This document shows positions 35,575-46,842 of a DNA stretch of 64,000 nt, piece by piece (the first letter of the stretch is position 1; each line of letters begins with the position of its first letter). Below the pieces are notes generated by a model, which was given only the letters and a program-made list of their open reading frames with translations, was not told the DNA's origin and did no database searches. The translations under genes and the position numbers were made by a program. This stretch comes from Bryum argenteum (lineage: Eukaryota > Streptophyta > Bryopsida > Bryales > Bryaceae). The stretch is from contig CM073326.1 of the NCBI GenBank assembly GCA_037043015.1, positions 13,834,345-13,898,344 on the forward strand. Reading direction: 5' to 3'.

Positions 35575-38500
35575 ATGCCGGGGGAGATTGAGCGCCAGAC
35601 GATCTGGCATGGCGACACAATGAAGGCACGCGACCGCATTCAAGCGCTTCACCGCGTCTTGGGTGCCTTCGAATCTTTCACTGCTCTTTTGGTAAGACCC
35701 ACAAATCAATCAATCACTTTCTCGCCTCTCGGTCCCTCTTCGTTTTTGCAGCTCTTCAGCTGGTGAATGTAGAGATTTTAGACCTAATGATACGGATACC
35801 TTAATTAAAAATTGACAGAAACCAAAAAAAAGAAAAAAAAAGAAAAAAAAGAGAGAGAGATTTCTGTGCTATGGGGGTTTCTGCAGCTCGATGAGCTTAG
35901 TTCGTTTTGCATCTCTCTTTCATCTTCTTTGCTTCATTAGATTTTGAGCTTACTTTCTAGTGTATCTCACGCACACCATGAGAGTTTACGATTTTGCTTA
36001 GGTGAATTCCTCCATATACAGGCACATAGTTACGTTCTAGACTTCGAAATCGTGAAACTCTATGACTCATATGAGGCTTGCTATCACGAACATTGAGAAT
36101 GGGTAATTTTAGTTGATTTTCTTATGTTTGTAGTTCGAGGAGGCAGGGTTGTGGACATTGGAAACTTCTTTCTGACTCGATCTTGTATATGGAAACCCTT
36201 AGTCCTTTCTGATGTTTGAGAATCCTTGTTTCAATTCCAGGACTCTGAGCAACCTGCGAAGCACTTGCTTGACGACGAAAATGTCGCAGACAAGATATCA
36301 AGGCGCCTTCTGCAACCAGCATCTGGGAAGGTCAGGTCCACAGTATTGTAGATTGACTGTGGCCATTGATACAAAACCTTACCTGTATTGATTTTTTTAT
36401 AGGTCAACTTCCCTTCATACTTTCATTTGGTAACAGGGATTCATCAAAGTGGCAAACATTACTTTATGAATTCGTTACTGAAATTGTCTTACTGTGGCAG
36501 GGGAATGACCAAGTTTGTCAATGGCTTTTTGACACTTATCAAACACAAGACTCTGCTTTACAGCTTGTGGTGCTTCGCTTCCTTCCCATCTTATGTGGGG
36601 TTTACTTACCTCGCGTCACCACTTGTCCAGACGAGCCTTTAGCAGGTAGTTTCATGTAAATGAAAAAAAAGTAAGAATGAGTAGCTCGTTTTTTTCTCAT
36701 TCAAGAGCTATATGCAACGTCTCTTAATTGTTATGTATTCTTCGTAGGCTTCGACTTAAACCCTAAACCCTACTTTGCCAAATGGGGCAGGTTTTGAGGC
36801 GGTTCTATTGGCATTGTATGCGGCGGAAGTGAAAGCACGAAATGCAAGGGCAGTGATGATCAATATCCCGGACCTCAACCATCCCAGTCTTTATCACTCC
36901 CCGCGACAGACAGCTGGAGATCCTAAACATGTAATCTCTCTCTCTCTTGAGAATGTACACAATCTATCATGGTCATGTGTTTTCATTTATCATGAGTTGA
37001 TTGTGTTGATTAACACTAGTAGAAAAACTAGGTGATTGGTTCATGAGTGATTTACGATTGTTTGAGTCATTACGGACTAGTCGTTATGAACATTGTTTTT
37101 ACTACTGTAACTCAACGACTGTGTAGAAGCATTTTGTTTTGTAATATGTTCCTTGCTTTAACCAGAACTTTTGAATTTGTGATCACAGCATGTTGAGTTC
37201 ATTTCACCAGCATTAGAGCCCCAGAGCTCTGTGAAGAGCACAAAACGGTCCGTGATTGTTGGAGTGGCTCTGGAGTTGTTCCACAAGCGGATCATTCTGA
37301 TGCCAGCAAAAGCAAAGCTTGATTTGTGTCACTACGCTAGAAGGTAATCCGGACTCCTCACAACCAAGTGGCTCTTTTTGAGTGAGATCTGGCGATGCAA
37401 TAGATAATCTTTACGTATGTGGTTAAAAGCCTGGTCTGTTCTCGATGTATGGGATGGCACAACATCGTTTCCGGCGCAAGTGGCTCTTCACCGGCCATTT
37501 TTGTGGGAGATTTGGGCGATGCAACTGATATTTCTTACAAATGCGGTCAAAAGCCTGATCTTTTTTCGATGTATCTATGTATGTGACGGCATGACATCGT
37601 TTTCGTCGGCACTGCAGCTGGGCAGTGAAGGGGTGTGGCTGGAGCAACGAAATCGAAACTATTGCTCGCTCCGCTCTGCCCCCGCCTCCTACTCAAAACC
37701 CTGCGAACGCCGGCTCATCTGCCTCATTGGGAGTAGCGTTAACGATTGGGGAAGCTCTCAATGTTGAGCAGGAGCCTCTGGAGCCACCTCCTTTTCGAAG
37801 AACTGCTCGACCTGGAAGATGGGACGTCACTGGTGTGTCCTCATCCTCCTCACATTCGTGCTCAAATATACACAGCTCTCACGTCCCACCACCTTTTAGC
37901 ACTGAACCTTCAATTTTTAAAGCCTACTGGGTGGGAGGTGTGAAAGTGGGCTGTTTATTGCAAAGTTTCTGTTGAGATTCTTGGGTGGGCGAAGTGGGGT
38001 GTTGTGAGCCATATCGATGAGTTTTTGTTGCAATTTTTGGTAGGGCAAATTGAGTTAACGTGAATCATATTGATGAGTTTCTACTGCAATTCTTGGTTTG
38101 GCAAAATGGGATGTCCACCTTATTGATAAGTCTCTTCGTAATTCCTGATTGGGCTACTGTAAAGCATATTAATGAGTTTCTGTTAGAATTCTTGGTTGGA
38201 CAAAGTGGGAATTCTTGGTTGGACTGGTGTTCACCATATTGATGAGTTTCTGTTGCGACTGGGCAGAGTCACCAGGCAGCAGTTCCTCAGACGTGGGCGA
38301 GAACGACAGGGACGCAGCCTGGGAATCAGACTACCAAGACGACACGGCAGTAGAGGGACCCCGAGTAACCCTCGAAACGGAGGTGCTGCGTCCAGTGTTC
38401 AAGGTACTGGGCCATTGCCTCATGGCGCCTGTCTCCACGGCGACCCTGAAAACCGCGGCTGTGGACGCTGCCAAGGCGCTCTACGCCCGGGCTTGTCAGT

Positions 38501-38646
38501 CTCTCATGCCGGAAGCCATGCTGGCTTCCCGAAGCCTCATTCGTCTTAGCGCTTCGAATTCCGGTGTTTCGCTGGGTCCCTCTGCTTCCACTAGAGCTCG
38601 CATTGGCGAGAAACTGGAGAAGCATCCCTTGTATGATGATAAATAG
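35575..38646 (+). CDS. Hyccin (FAM126/HYC) family protein, seven exons
   Basis: Exons 35575-35691, 36241-36330, 36501-36645, 36791-36930, 37189-37343, 37618-37937 and 38267-38646 join in frame to about 448 residues. Hyccin is a subunit of the plasma-membrane PI4-kinase alpha complex with TTC7 and EFR3 orthologues, supplying PI4P; the plant proteins are HYC1/HYC2. Matching segments are QVCQWLFDTYQTQDSALQLV, LRFLPILCGVYL, FEAVLLALYAAEV, INIPDLNHPSLYH, a polar proline/serine-rich stretch in exon 6 and, in exon 7, VLRPVFKVLGHCLMAP...AAKALYARACQSLMPEAML..RSLIRL. The exon 6 donor (GGAG|GTGTGA) is weak and was chosen by phase, because intronic repeats begin there, so the middle of the protein is the least certain part. 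The start is the first ATG in frame. Confidence 0.86.
37366..37606. repeat. Tandem duplication within hyccin intron 5
   Basis: Two units of about 112-125 bp start with AAGTGGCTCTT at 37366 and 37478. Each carries GCGATGCAA, AAAAGCCTG(G/A)TCT and TCGATGTAT, and ends near a CATCGTTTTCC/CATCGTTTTCG block. The second unit runs into the exon 6 acceptor. Confidence 0.85.
37960..38266. repeat. ~55-bp minisatellite filling hyccin intron 6
   Basis: About five degenerate units are built on GAGTTTCTGTTGCAATTCTT then GGTTGGGCAAAGTGGG and a CATATTGAT link, with periods of 53-57 bp. The last unit supplies the exon 7 acceptor (GTTGCGACTGGGCAG). The first lies just beyond the weak exon 6 donor. Confidence 0.85.
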
Positions 38647-39411
38647 CAACCTTGTACTATCTGAATACATTTATTTTGATTGATTTGCACTCACATGTCC
38701 GAAACGGTTGCCTTCTTCATCGCTGATTTGATCCTCAATGTATCTCGTTTCTGAGCGTCCTCACTGATTTCGAGAGTGGCACTACTTAGGAGCCAAAGCA
38801 TGAATATCACCTCATCCTCTAATTATATTAGACTTCATTCTTTGAAGATGTTATACACAATTCTATGAAGATGTTATTTTTCATTCTCGTGAGTGTGGTG
38901 TATGATTGTGCGACAAACAAAAGCATCGTGGGTCATTTCCTTGGTTTTGAAGTTTAATAGAAGAGGTTCTCAAAAAGCAACACTGGATTTTACTCTTCAC
39001 ATCTGTTTTCCTCTACTTGCAGGACAGTTCAAGTACATACTGAAAACATATACAAGTAAGTCAAGAGATTCCGATGCACATGATAGAGAGGAGACACTTG
39101 TGATGATAGCCATTTGTACTTTTTGACTAAACATCAAGCAACTGTGCTTGTGAGAACCAAAAACTACCGCACTTGTGACAACTAAAACGTGAATGCAGTA
39201 AGTTTACACTAGGCTTTTAGTCACAGGACAACACATGAATAATGCTTAAGTCCGAAGAAAATCTGAAGTGAAAGATAAAAGCACCGAACGTGTAACATGA
39301 TTGTACAGTACTGGTGATTCATCGTAGGTTTCTCTCGAATAGAAATTTTTAGGGGACAGTATTGGACTTCATCTTTGACGTTTAGACGGATGAATAGCCC
39401 CAATCCATCGG
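38647..39411. other. Intergenic between hyccin and SDR genes
   Basis: Hyccin 3' UTR and SDR promoter. A small frame at 38893-39126 has no recognisable domain. I see no repeats. Confidence 0.5.
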
Positions 39412-41533
39412 ATGGATGAAGTCCCAATTGGGAAACTTTCCTTGAGCCACCTCGCGACGTGTTCCACAGCGGACCTCACTGGAGTTCATATGATGAAAGC
39501 TTCCAATCTTCACTGTATCGGGACCCCTCTCCAACTGCCATCACCCCTCTTATTTCGAACTCGCCTCTCAGTGAAGGTAGAAACCGCCGAGATTCAAGTT
39601 GTTCAGAGGAGAATGGTGGGCATGGCGCTACTGCGGATTCCCATGGCCATGTTCCAGGTCAGGCAAGCCACCGGCATCATGGCGTCAAGGACCTGGAGCT
39701 GGAGCCCTCGCAGTGCATTGCACACTGGAGATGGAGGAGCAATCGAAGGTGTTGATGCGGGAGTCTCGTTGGTGCAAGGCGCATCTCGCGGACTGGGCCT
39801 GGAATTCGTAAGCTCTCTCAATCCCTCGACCACTTCCCTTTATTACTCACCACATTAGATACAGTGTCATAGTCTCTTAGGTCGATGCATGTAACATTCT
39901 ACTGTATTGGCTTGGCAGGTGCGGCAGCTGCTAGAGAAAGAAGGGGGTCATGTCATCGCCACTTGTAGAGATCCCGACAATGCAGCCAATCTGGCCTCGC
40001 TCAAGGACCAGCACTCCACCAGATTGACAGTGTTGCCTTTAGACGTCACGAAGGAAACCACAATTGAGGTACTTCTTAAAATACGAACATTCATTGCTTA
40101 CTGAGTTCGCTTGTTAGGTCGATGAACCTAAAATGGTGATCGAAGGTGACTTTTGGTGATGCGAATTAGAATTGGGGAACCATACAAATTCTTGTAGGGA
40201 AGTATGAAGATTTTTCCAATGCACCAAAGAATGTGGGATCTGGATATTGTATGCAAGAGTGAATTTCTCATCTGAAGATATCATCTATGGCGCTAGTTCC
40301 TATTTCAAAATTCAAATCTACTATGCTAGAAACATCTCATCCGAATCAGTTGCCTCTTACCTTAAGAAAACTGATTGTAGAGTTTGCCGTGATGATAGTA
40401 GGATGTAGCCAAGTTCGTAAAACAGGAGCTTGGAAGGCTGGATCTGCTCGTTAACACTGCGGGTATCCTCCATGTGAGCAATCTTAAAGTTCAACCTGGT
40501 AAGCATCTCCACTCCAAAGCAAGCTCTCACATTTTATCTGTGCGATATTAAGCAATGCCATTAATGTCATTGCAGAGACTGCGTTGAGCAAAGTGAATCC
40601 AGAAGCTCTGGCACTTGTGTATCAAATCAATGCAGTTGGGCCACTTCTTGTGATGAAGGTGCGAATCTTTCTTCTCCTTTGAGTTGTTAATTCAGCACCA
40701 GCTACTCTGTGATCTGAATATTCTGGAATACTTTGCAGCACATGGCAGCTCTATTGAAGAAGGGAGGAGGCAAAGGCACCAGTAGACCTGCTGCTGTTAT
40801 AGCAAACCTTAGTGCGCGTGTGGGTTCCATAGGCGATAATGGTACAGGAGGTTGGTATGCCTATCGTGCATCAAAAACTGCACTGAATCAATGTAAGTGC
40901 ACTTCCAACCTCATTCTGTTAAACCGGAGATGGTGGTGGACCTCAAAGGTGGATTGTAGGGTAAATAAGTGAGCGAAGCAACAGAAGTAGAAAGTGGAAG
41001 GAAAGGTGTTGGATTTCAAAGCAGATAGTAAGCACAGTAAAGCAGAAAGCATGATAACTATATGATTTGTGTAGCTTATGACAAGATCAAGCAGCTGAAA
41101 CTCACTCTACATGACTCATGTCAATATGGCACATGTAGTGCAGATTTTCTTCCGCTTTATCCAGCACTAGCATAACAGTTACGGTTCAGCTTGCGAGACA
41201 TACAGTTCAAGAATGTAGCCTAAGATCTTTCTATTTCATAGTTACCCATGGTTATCGGAAGCAATCTCGGTTTAACAAAGGTAGCGATGTTTTGCAGTGA
41301 CCAAGACAGCATCGATAGAGTTCGCAAGGAAAAAAGATCCGATCGTAAGCATCTTGCTACATCCAGGAACAGTGGACACGGATCTTTCGAAGCCATTCCA
41401 GCGCAATGTACCGGAAGGCAAGCTGTTCACGAGAGAGTATTCAGTGGAGAAGCTGTTGGGTATCATCAATGGGGTGGATGCCAAGGACAATGGCAAGTTC
41501 TTCGCTTGGGATGGGCAAGAGATAGTTTGGTGA
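39412..41533 (+). CDS. Short-chain dehydrogenase/reductase, C-factor-like (six exons)
   Basis: Exons 39412-39807, 39919-40068, 40402-40498, 40576-40658, 40739-40892 and 41298-41533 join in frame to 371 residues. It is a Rossmann-fold SDR. The nucleotide-binding motif is VQGASRGLGLEF (residues ~121-132), the D-V-T site is PLDVTKET, NTAG is at ~200-203, the catalytic Ser is in NLSAR (~267), and YRASK gives Tyr ~284 and Lys ~288. It closely follows the Arabidopsis At4g20760 type, including GDN..GGWYAYRASKTALNQ, LLHPGTVDTDLSKPFQRNVP, KLFTREYSV and a FFAWDGQEI ending. The roughly 115-residue N-terminal extension is rich in Ser/Arg and lacks acidic clusters, consistent with an organelle transit peptide. 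Several in-frame ATGs make the exact start uncertain. The substrate is unknown. Confidence 0.92.
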
Positions 41534-43600
41534 TACTACAACTCATTCTTTGTTTGTGCATCTTCCTTAAAGGGGGGTGTAAATTATTGTATATTCCATA
41601 CACTGCGGAATTAGTCATGCAATGCAACTAACCAGATCCTTCTCTCGAGGAATTGACGGAATCGCCTCCTTAGTATGCAATGTATTCAGAAGGGCTTCAA
41701 TTGGTACGTCTGGCACGTGCATATTCTGTGGATTGGCAGCAATGCCCATGCGGAATAGTTGACTACAGGCATGCCCTTGCGATTCTGGTATTCGAGCATT
41801 TTGAGAATAATTACATGGCACGATTAGAGTGGGACATTCTGTAAAGACTTCGAAGATACTTCGTATGTCTCGTTCAGGTCACCTTGAAATTGACTATGCC
41901 TCACGTGTTTTCTAATAGTGCCAACATGAACAGGAAGTCACTTGTTGAAACTAACGAGTGGGAATGGTTGGTTATCGGCACTACGAACGTCGGGAGCTGA
42001 GTCTGGTTGGTTATCGGCTCTTCGAACGTGGGGAGCTTAATGGAGATTGCATAGTTGCAATTCGTACACATAGCATTTCTGCAGTCGCAATGGAGATTGC
42101 ATAATTGCAATTTGTACACACACCAATTCTGCAGTTGCATGGTTAAACAAACTATTGTGTGACATGATAGTTTCTTTTAAGCATGTCACTGTGATTGAGC
42201 AGTGATGGTACAGCAGCACATCTCAGAAAGCTTGTGAATGATAAAAACTTACCATCCGTACGTCGGAGAAAGCTTGTGAATTGTAAAAATGCGAAATTGG
42301 TGTTAAAACAGAATTGCGAGCTGCACAATGAAAGAGTTATAGTTGTAGATATGAAGGGCGTTGGCTATGTAAATTATTACTAATGGAAAACACTCATAAT
42401 CATCCCAGCCGAGTTGGTGACCTTCGTAATTGACATGCGGTATGTTCGCTGTATTCATTTCACCATGGCACATGAGAAGGCCCAAGTCGCCGCTAAGCAA
42501 ATAGTTTTGAAGCAAGAAAGTGAGGTCGGTTGCTGTGGAAACTTCTTCCTTCAATAGCATGTACAATACGCCTGTAATCTGGCAATTCGCCTGTATTCTG
42601 GCAAGCAATGATTCAGCCGTACAATCCTTTTTGTTAAAGACTGATTCCGACTGTGTGTATTAGGCACGTCCGCTCCTTTCAAATGTACAGGAGCTCGGTC
42701 CGGAGTCCATAGAGTTGTGTGAAGTCTGACCGAACTTCATTAAAGGATGACGGATCTGATCCGACTTTAATAAGTGCAACAAGCTGTAAGCTTCATGGTT
42801 GCTTCTTTTACGCTAGACACGGTTTTGATCACTGTTGACACTCAAAGAGATGAGGGCATCTCGAATTGAACATGCAAATATTTCTAGAGAGCAGCAACTT
42901 GCAGGATCAGATTCAGTAAGCATTTAACACAGTCTTCGTGACCCCACCCTCCAAGAAGTCACGAGTTGCAAACTTACATTCCCAAACACGTTTTGAGTAT
43001 AAAGAAGCAAGAACTAATATCCGACCAGTTCTTCCTTCATTATGCTCGAAACAAGTCTGAAAACACAATAGTCTCAAAAGACACGGGAGTACGATATCAG
43101 TCCTACTCATCTGTAGCTAAGGCCGGGTAGACTCCTCAGGTCAAATTTCTGATTAGCTGTCATGTCTTGCATAGAGACAAGACGATCCAGACATGTCATT
43201 TTCATCATTGAAGTCAACCGCGCTCACAACGCTACACCACCAACCGCACACGCGACTGAAAGATTGTCACTGGAAGAGTACGCGAACAGTCACGAGAAAG
43301 CGAGACGTCCATGTACCGGCCCAGGGAGCTTGAGCATCACTCTTTGCACATCTAGTTTAGCTGAACGGCACTTTTTCAATCGACCAACTTCAGGAATGTG
43401 CAAAACTATGACCTAAGATGACAACCTCAACACTGCGAGTAACAGGCAGACAAAGGCCAACAACCACAGTGGACTACATGATTTCGGTGACGATCAGAAG
43501 TATTATAAGGAGAGGCCACATGGGGTGAGAAATTAGGGTTAGGGTTAGTTTTCGGGGTCCGACCTGACGACGACGATTGAATTAAATTCATCCATCCACG
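41534..43600. other. Intergenic with three neighbouring short tandem duplications
   Basis: No gene is recognised. Three consecutive two-copy repeats lie at 41955-42036 (TGGTTGGTTATCGGC...GGGAGCT, about 42 bp), 42040-42137 (AATGGAGATTGCATA..TTGCAATT.GTACACA, about 47 bp) and 42225-42295 (AGAAAGCTTGTGAAT..TAAAAA, about 42 bp). Confidence 0.6.
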
Positions 43601-43607
43601 GTTTGAA

Positions 43608-43959
43608 CTACACTAAAAATGATATTTAGTGTTGGCGACACTAACACGAACAACAACACCAATTGTCAAGAGGGGTAATATTGTAGCAACTCTAATTGTC
43701 AATTCCAACACCAATTGTGAACAATAGTAAGAATTAAAGAATTAAAAGAATTAAGAAGTTGACATTTAATGTTAGATTTTAATTTAGTGCTAGTCTTGGT
43801 TATTTGACTTGCAACATTGGCGGCTAAAAGGGAGGTCACCATCATGAAATGGTGACCCCTCAATACACTAATTGTTCACAAGTTGACTAATAGTGTTGGA
43901 GCATTATGGTGGTAACTACACCAATTGTTATCCAACATTAAATATAATTTTTAGTGTAG
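43608..43959. mobile_element. CACTA-like or foldback MITE (352 bp)
   Basis: The left end is CTACACTAAAAATGATATTT followed by AGTGTTGG. The right end, read inverted, is CTACACTAAAAATTATATTT followed by AATGTTGG: 28-bp terminal inverted repeats with two mismatches. The interior is AT-rich and repeats CACCAATTGT/CTAATTGT motifs, with no coding capacity. The ends begin with CACTA preceded by CTA, but I do not find a convincing 3-bp duplication on the right, so superfamily placement is open. Confidence 0.75.
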
Positions 43960-45303
43960 ATTAAGATTTGATATAGGAGCGAGTTTAGGGCGAGTCCCAA
44001 TGCTCCAACCCAGGCGCTATGTTCCGCTAGGTTTGTCTTGTAGCTAACCTAGAAACAAAATAAGAAATCCAATAAGCCATTCTTCTTTTAAATAATTAGT
44101 TAACCCCTAAACGTCCCTGATGTCAAAAAATGACATTATGGTTGAGCTCGGGGATGTTCAAATGGCTGCCATTTTTTCATCCGAAGTCCGCTTCAATCGT
44201 TTGTTTTTGGAGGTTATTGTAGAACGGGTGTAGTTTTTTATGGGTTTATTTCCTCTACCCCTACTACTACTGTGGTTTTGGTAAGGAATTTTATGTGGAA
44301 GAGGTTTTGTTTGGAGACAAGTTTTGCAATTTCTGGTAAAAATTTTGGCTGCTATTTTGAGTGGGGGCAATGGGATTGGTATAAAGATGAAGAAAGAAAT
44401 TATGATGTTCTTGGTGGTTAAGTTCAAGAAAAACCAGCTTTTAGGAAGACAAGCAATTAGAGCTACTAATTACTATGATAGGGTAGTTGGACAACCTCCA
44501 AAACGGGCTCTTTTATCAAATATGGCAGATCTCAAGACAAGGAAGGGGAGAGGGGACAAAGTGGTATTCAAGATTCAAATAAAATACATATGAACTACCT
44601 TCTTGTGCATTCAAAAAACTAAAACATACAATACATTTCAACATTACTGAGCCACCATTTCAACATCTAAACAATCAATTGCAAGATTCAAATCACAACA
44701 AACAACATTCCACCACCGCCAAATAATAAATGCTCATGGAATTCAAAATTTGAAATCACATGTACTTGCTACATTTAAATTTGAGAGATTGCACTTGCAA
44801 CTTGAGCTGAAATCCACTAACCTACCACATTCTAGAACTTTACACACATTGCCATGGATCCTTCCACAATGGTTCAACTTGAGAGAGAAAAATCTAAGAT
44901 TCAAAGCTCGGGCAAGTAGGACAAGGGGCTAGGGAATAGAGAGATTAAACTTCTCCAAGCTCTCTTGGACAAGGATTACCTTCTCCAGTTACATTGTTCT
45001 AAGAAGGTACATACACAAGATACCAAATGGACTTAGACACTTGTACTACCACCATGTGGCTGGAATCTTAGAGTGGAAAGAGAGGGTACATGAAGGTGAT
45101 GAGAGTGGAATTAGCACACTCTTATATGCAGTGATTAGAGAAATTAAGCCAAATACCGAAAATGGTAACAAGAAGAAGCATGACTTCAACACAATCAATA
45201 ACAACAGGAGTGGAGATGGGAGAGTTGTTTGCACGTTATGAACGACGAAGGTCTTACCACTTGAGGATTCTGTCGACCATCTGTAAGTCGTTTCTCAAGC
45301 AGT
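43960..45303. other. Intergenic, left flank of the nested transposon complex
   Basis: No gene is recognised. Open frames at 44158-44593 (both strands) and 45041-45241 lack known domains. Confidence 0.45.
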
Positions 45304-45308
45304 GTCAG
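45304..45308. repeat. Target-site duplication GTCAG (left) of the chromovirus
   Basis: GTCAG immediately precedes the left LTR and recurs at 60059-60063 immediately after the right LTR. This fixes both outer boundaries of the Ty3/gypsy insertion. Confidence 0.93.
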
Positions 45309-45629
45309 TGTCAGGGACACGAAAACAGATGACAAGAATATCTGGAAACTAACAAAAACTGACAAGAGCTTGGATCAACAAGAAGAGTACACGAACAACA
45401 CCAAGAGAGGTGAGCTAGAGCTCCAAGAGATGCGTTGTCGAGACTGAAGAACTCTTCAGCCTTGACTCCCATATATACTTCTAGAACCCAAGAAGCTTCT
45501 AGAAGTTCTACCAGCTAGGATGCTTCTAGAAGGTTTCAGAGACTAGCTTCTAGAAGGTTCTAAAGACTTCCTTCTAGAAGGTTCTAGAGACTTTCTTTCT
45601 AGAAGGTTCCAGAGTCTATGTCCCTAATA
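45309..45629 (-). repeat. 3' LTR of the chromovirus (321 bp)
   Basis: Against the 370-bp partner at 59689-60058 I count eight substitutions, one single-base indel and the absence of two 24-bp repeat units. On the element's strand it starts TATTAGGGACA and ends TGTCCCTGACA, a TA...CA variant of the usual TG...CA. It holds six TTCTAGAA boxes. Confidence 0.95.
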
Positions 45630-46147
45630 TCACCCTCTCCTTTAGCTTCGAGGTCTCCGAGAAGCAATGTTGTTGTGAGTCAATACCAACGCAGAAAAAT
45701 GAAGATTTGCCGCATCACGTCTGCAATGAACTCCAATTCTTGTTCACGAGGTAAGTGGTTCATTGGTCCTTGAAGCCAACGGTAGTACCACGCCTTCCAC
45801 TTCCGACCAAGCATGAACCTCCGTGTCTTCATTGTGAAATTGTCCTGCAAACACGCCTTCTGGCACACCATTGAACGCAGGCTCCACTTCGAATACAATC
45901 ACCAGCGATCGGTTGCTTGGTATTCTTCATCGTCGTCGTGGTACAGGCGGTTCTTCATCTCGAGGTCGTCTTTTTGAGTTTACTGGTTGAGATGACATAA
46001 CTGACATACTTTCTATCTCTTGACTATCCATATCGGAAGACTAAACTATGGCTACTAGAAAATTTCTACTCAATCTTAGACAAAATAACTACATCAACTA
46101 TGAATTTTTGTGGTGCACTTCCTCCCTTTTATGTTCCTGGGTGGGCA

Positions 46148-46152
46148 AGCGT
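46148..46152. repeat. Target-site duplication AGCGT of the copia element
   Basis: AGCGT precedes the left copia LTR and recurs at 54951-54955 after the right one, inside the 3' region of the chromovirus. Confidence 0.93.
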
Positions 46153-46462
46153 TATTGAAGCTCAATAGAGAGAGAGAAGGAATACAAACAATCAAAGCTT
46201 ACAAAGAAGTAGAGCAATGAATGCTTGAATGAGATACATACTCATTCCAAGCCCTTGCTTATATATCCATAGGTAGGCACATGGTGCTACAATCAATATG
46301 GGATAACCGAGAGGCTAAGGCCTCTCTCCACTCTCTAAGGCTCTTAGGTCCAGCCCTCTTCACACACTCTAGAGGACTAAGACCTAGCCTCTATACCTCA
46401 CATAAATACACTCTAATAACTATTAGATCCTCTTATAACTACGAGCAATCTAATCTTCAACA
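46153..46462 (-). repeat. 3' LTR of the copia element
   Basis: 310 bp, identical to 54641-54950 except for one base (C in TTAGATCCTC here, G in the partner). It contains a TATATAAGC box on the element strand. Confidence 0.96.
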
Positions 46463-46581
46463 CTCCCACTTTGCGAGTAGTTACCTCCTCGCAATCCCAT
46501 CGCCTTTGTTAGCTTCTCGTGCCTCACCTTAGCAAGCGCCTTGGTCAACACATCAGCCACCATCTCCTCCGTTGGACAATA

Positions 46582-46837
46582 TCACATGCTTACTTCTCCA
46601 TCCTCCACCTTCTCTCGAATGAAGTGGTGTTGCACATCAATGTGCTTCGTACGAGAGTGGTGCTTGGGATCCTTGGCAAGCGCAATACACCCTTGGTTGT
46701 CGCACATGATCCTCGTGGCTCCTCTTTGCACCAATCCAACATCCTCCAATAGTTGCCGCAGCCAGAGTGCCTCCTTCAAGCAATGGCTTGTTGCCATATA
46801 CTCTGCCTCCGTAGTAGACACCGCTATCGTGGGTTGC
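46582..46837 (-). pseudogene. Copia RNase H, C-terminal half
   Basis: It reads QPTIAVSTTEAEYMATSHCL, then EALWLRQLLED and CDNQGCIALAKDP..HSRTKHIDVQHHFIRE, the conserved C-terminal RNase H block of Ty1/copia Pol. It is separated from its N-terminal half (51093-51236) by the 46843-51087 insertion. Confidence 0.92.
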
Positions 46838-46842
46838 CTCTT
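46838..46842. repeat. Target-site duplication CTCTT of the inner LTR element
   Basis: CTCTT recurs at 51088-51092. Removing the insertion and one CTCTT joins the copia RNase H reading frame exactly. Confidence 0.93.

Noticed and set aside
39459-39833. Alternative frames in SDR exon 1
   Set aside because: Only the frame of 39412-39807 continues into the Rossmann motif and splices in phase.
43525-43550. TTAGGGTTAGGGTTAG as an interstitial telomere repeat
   Set aside because: Only two to three units and not the plant TTTAGGG register; too short to claim.
46281-46532. Open frame also present at 54769-55005
   Set aside because: Both lie in the two copies of the copia LTR. They are repeat sequence and not a gene family.
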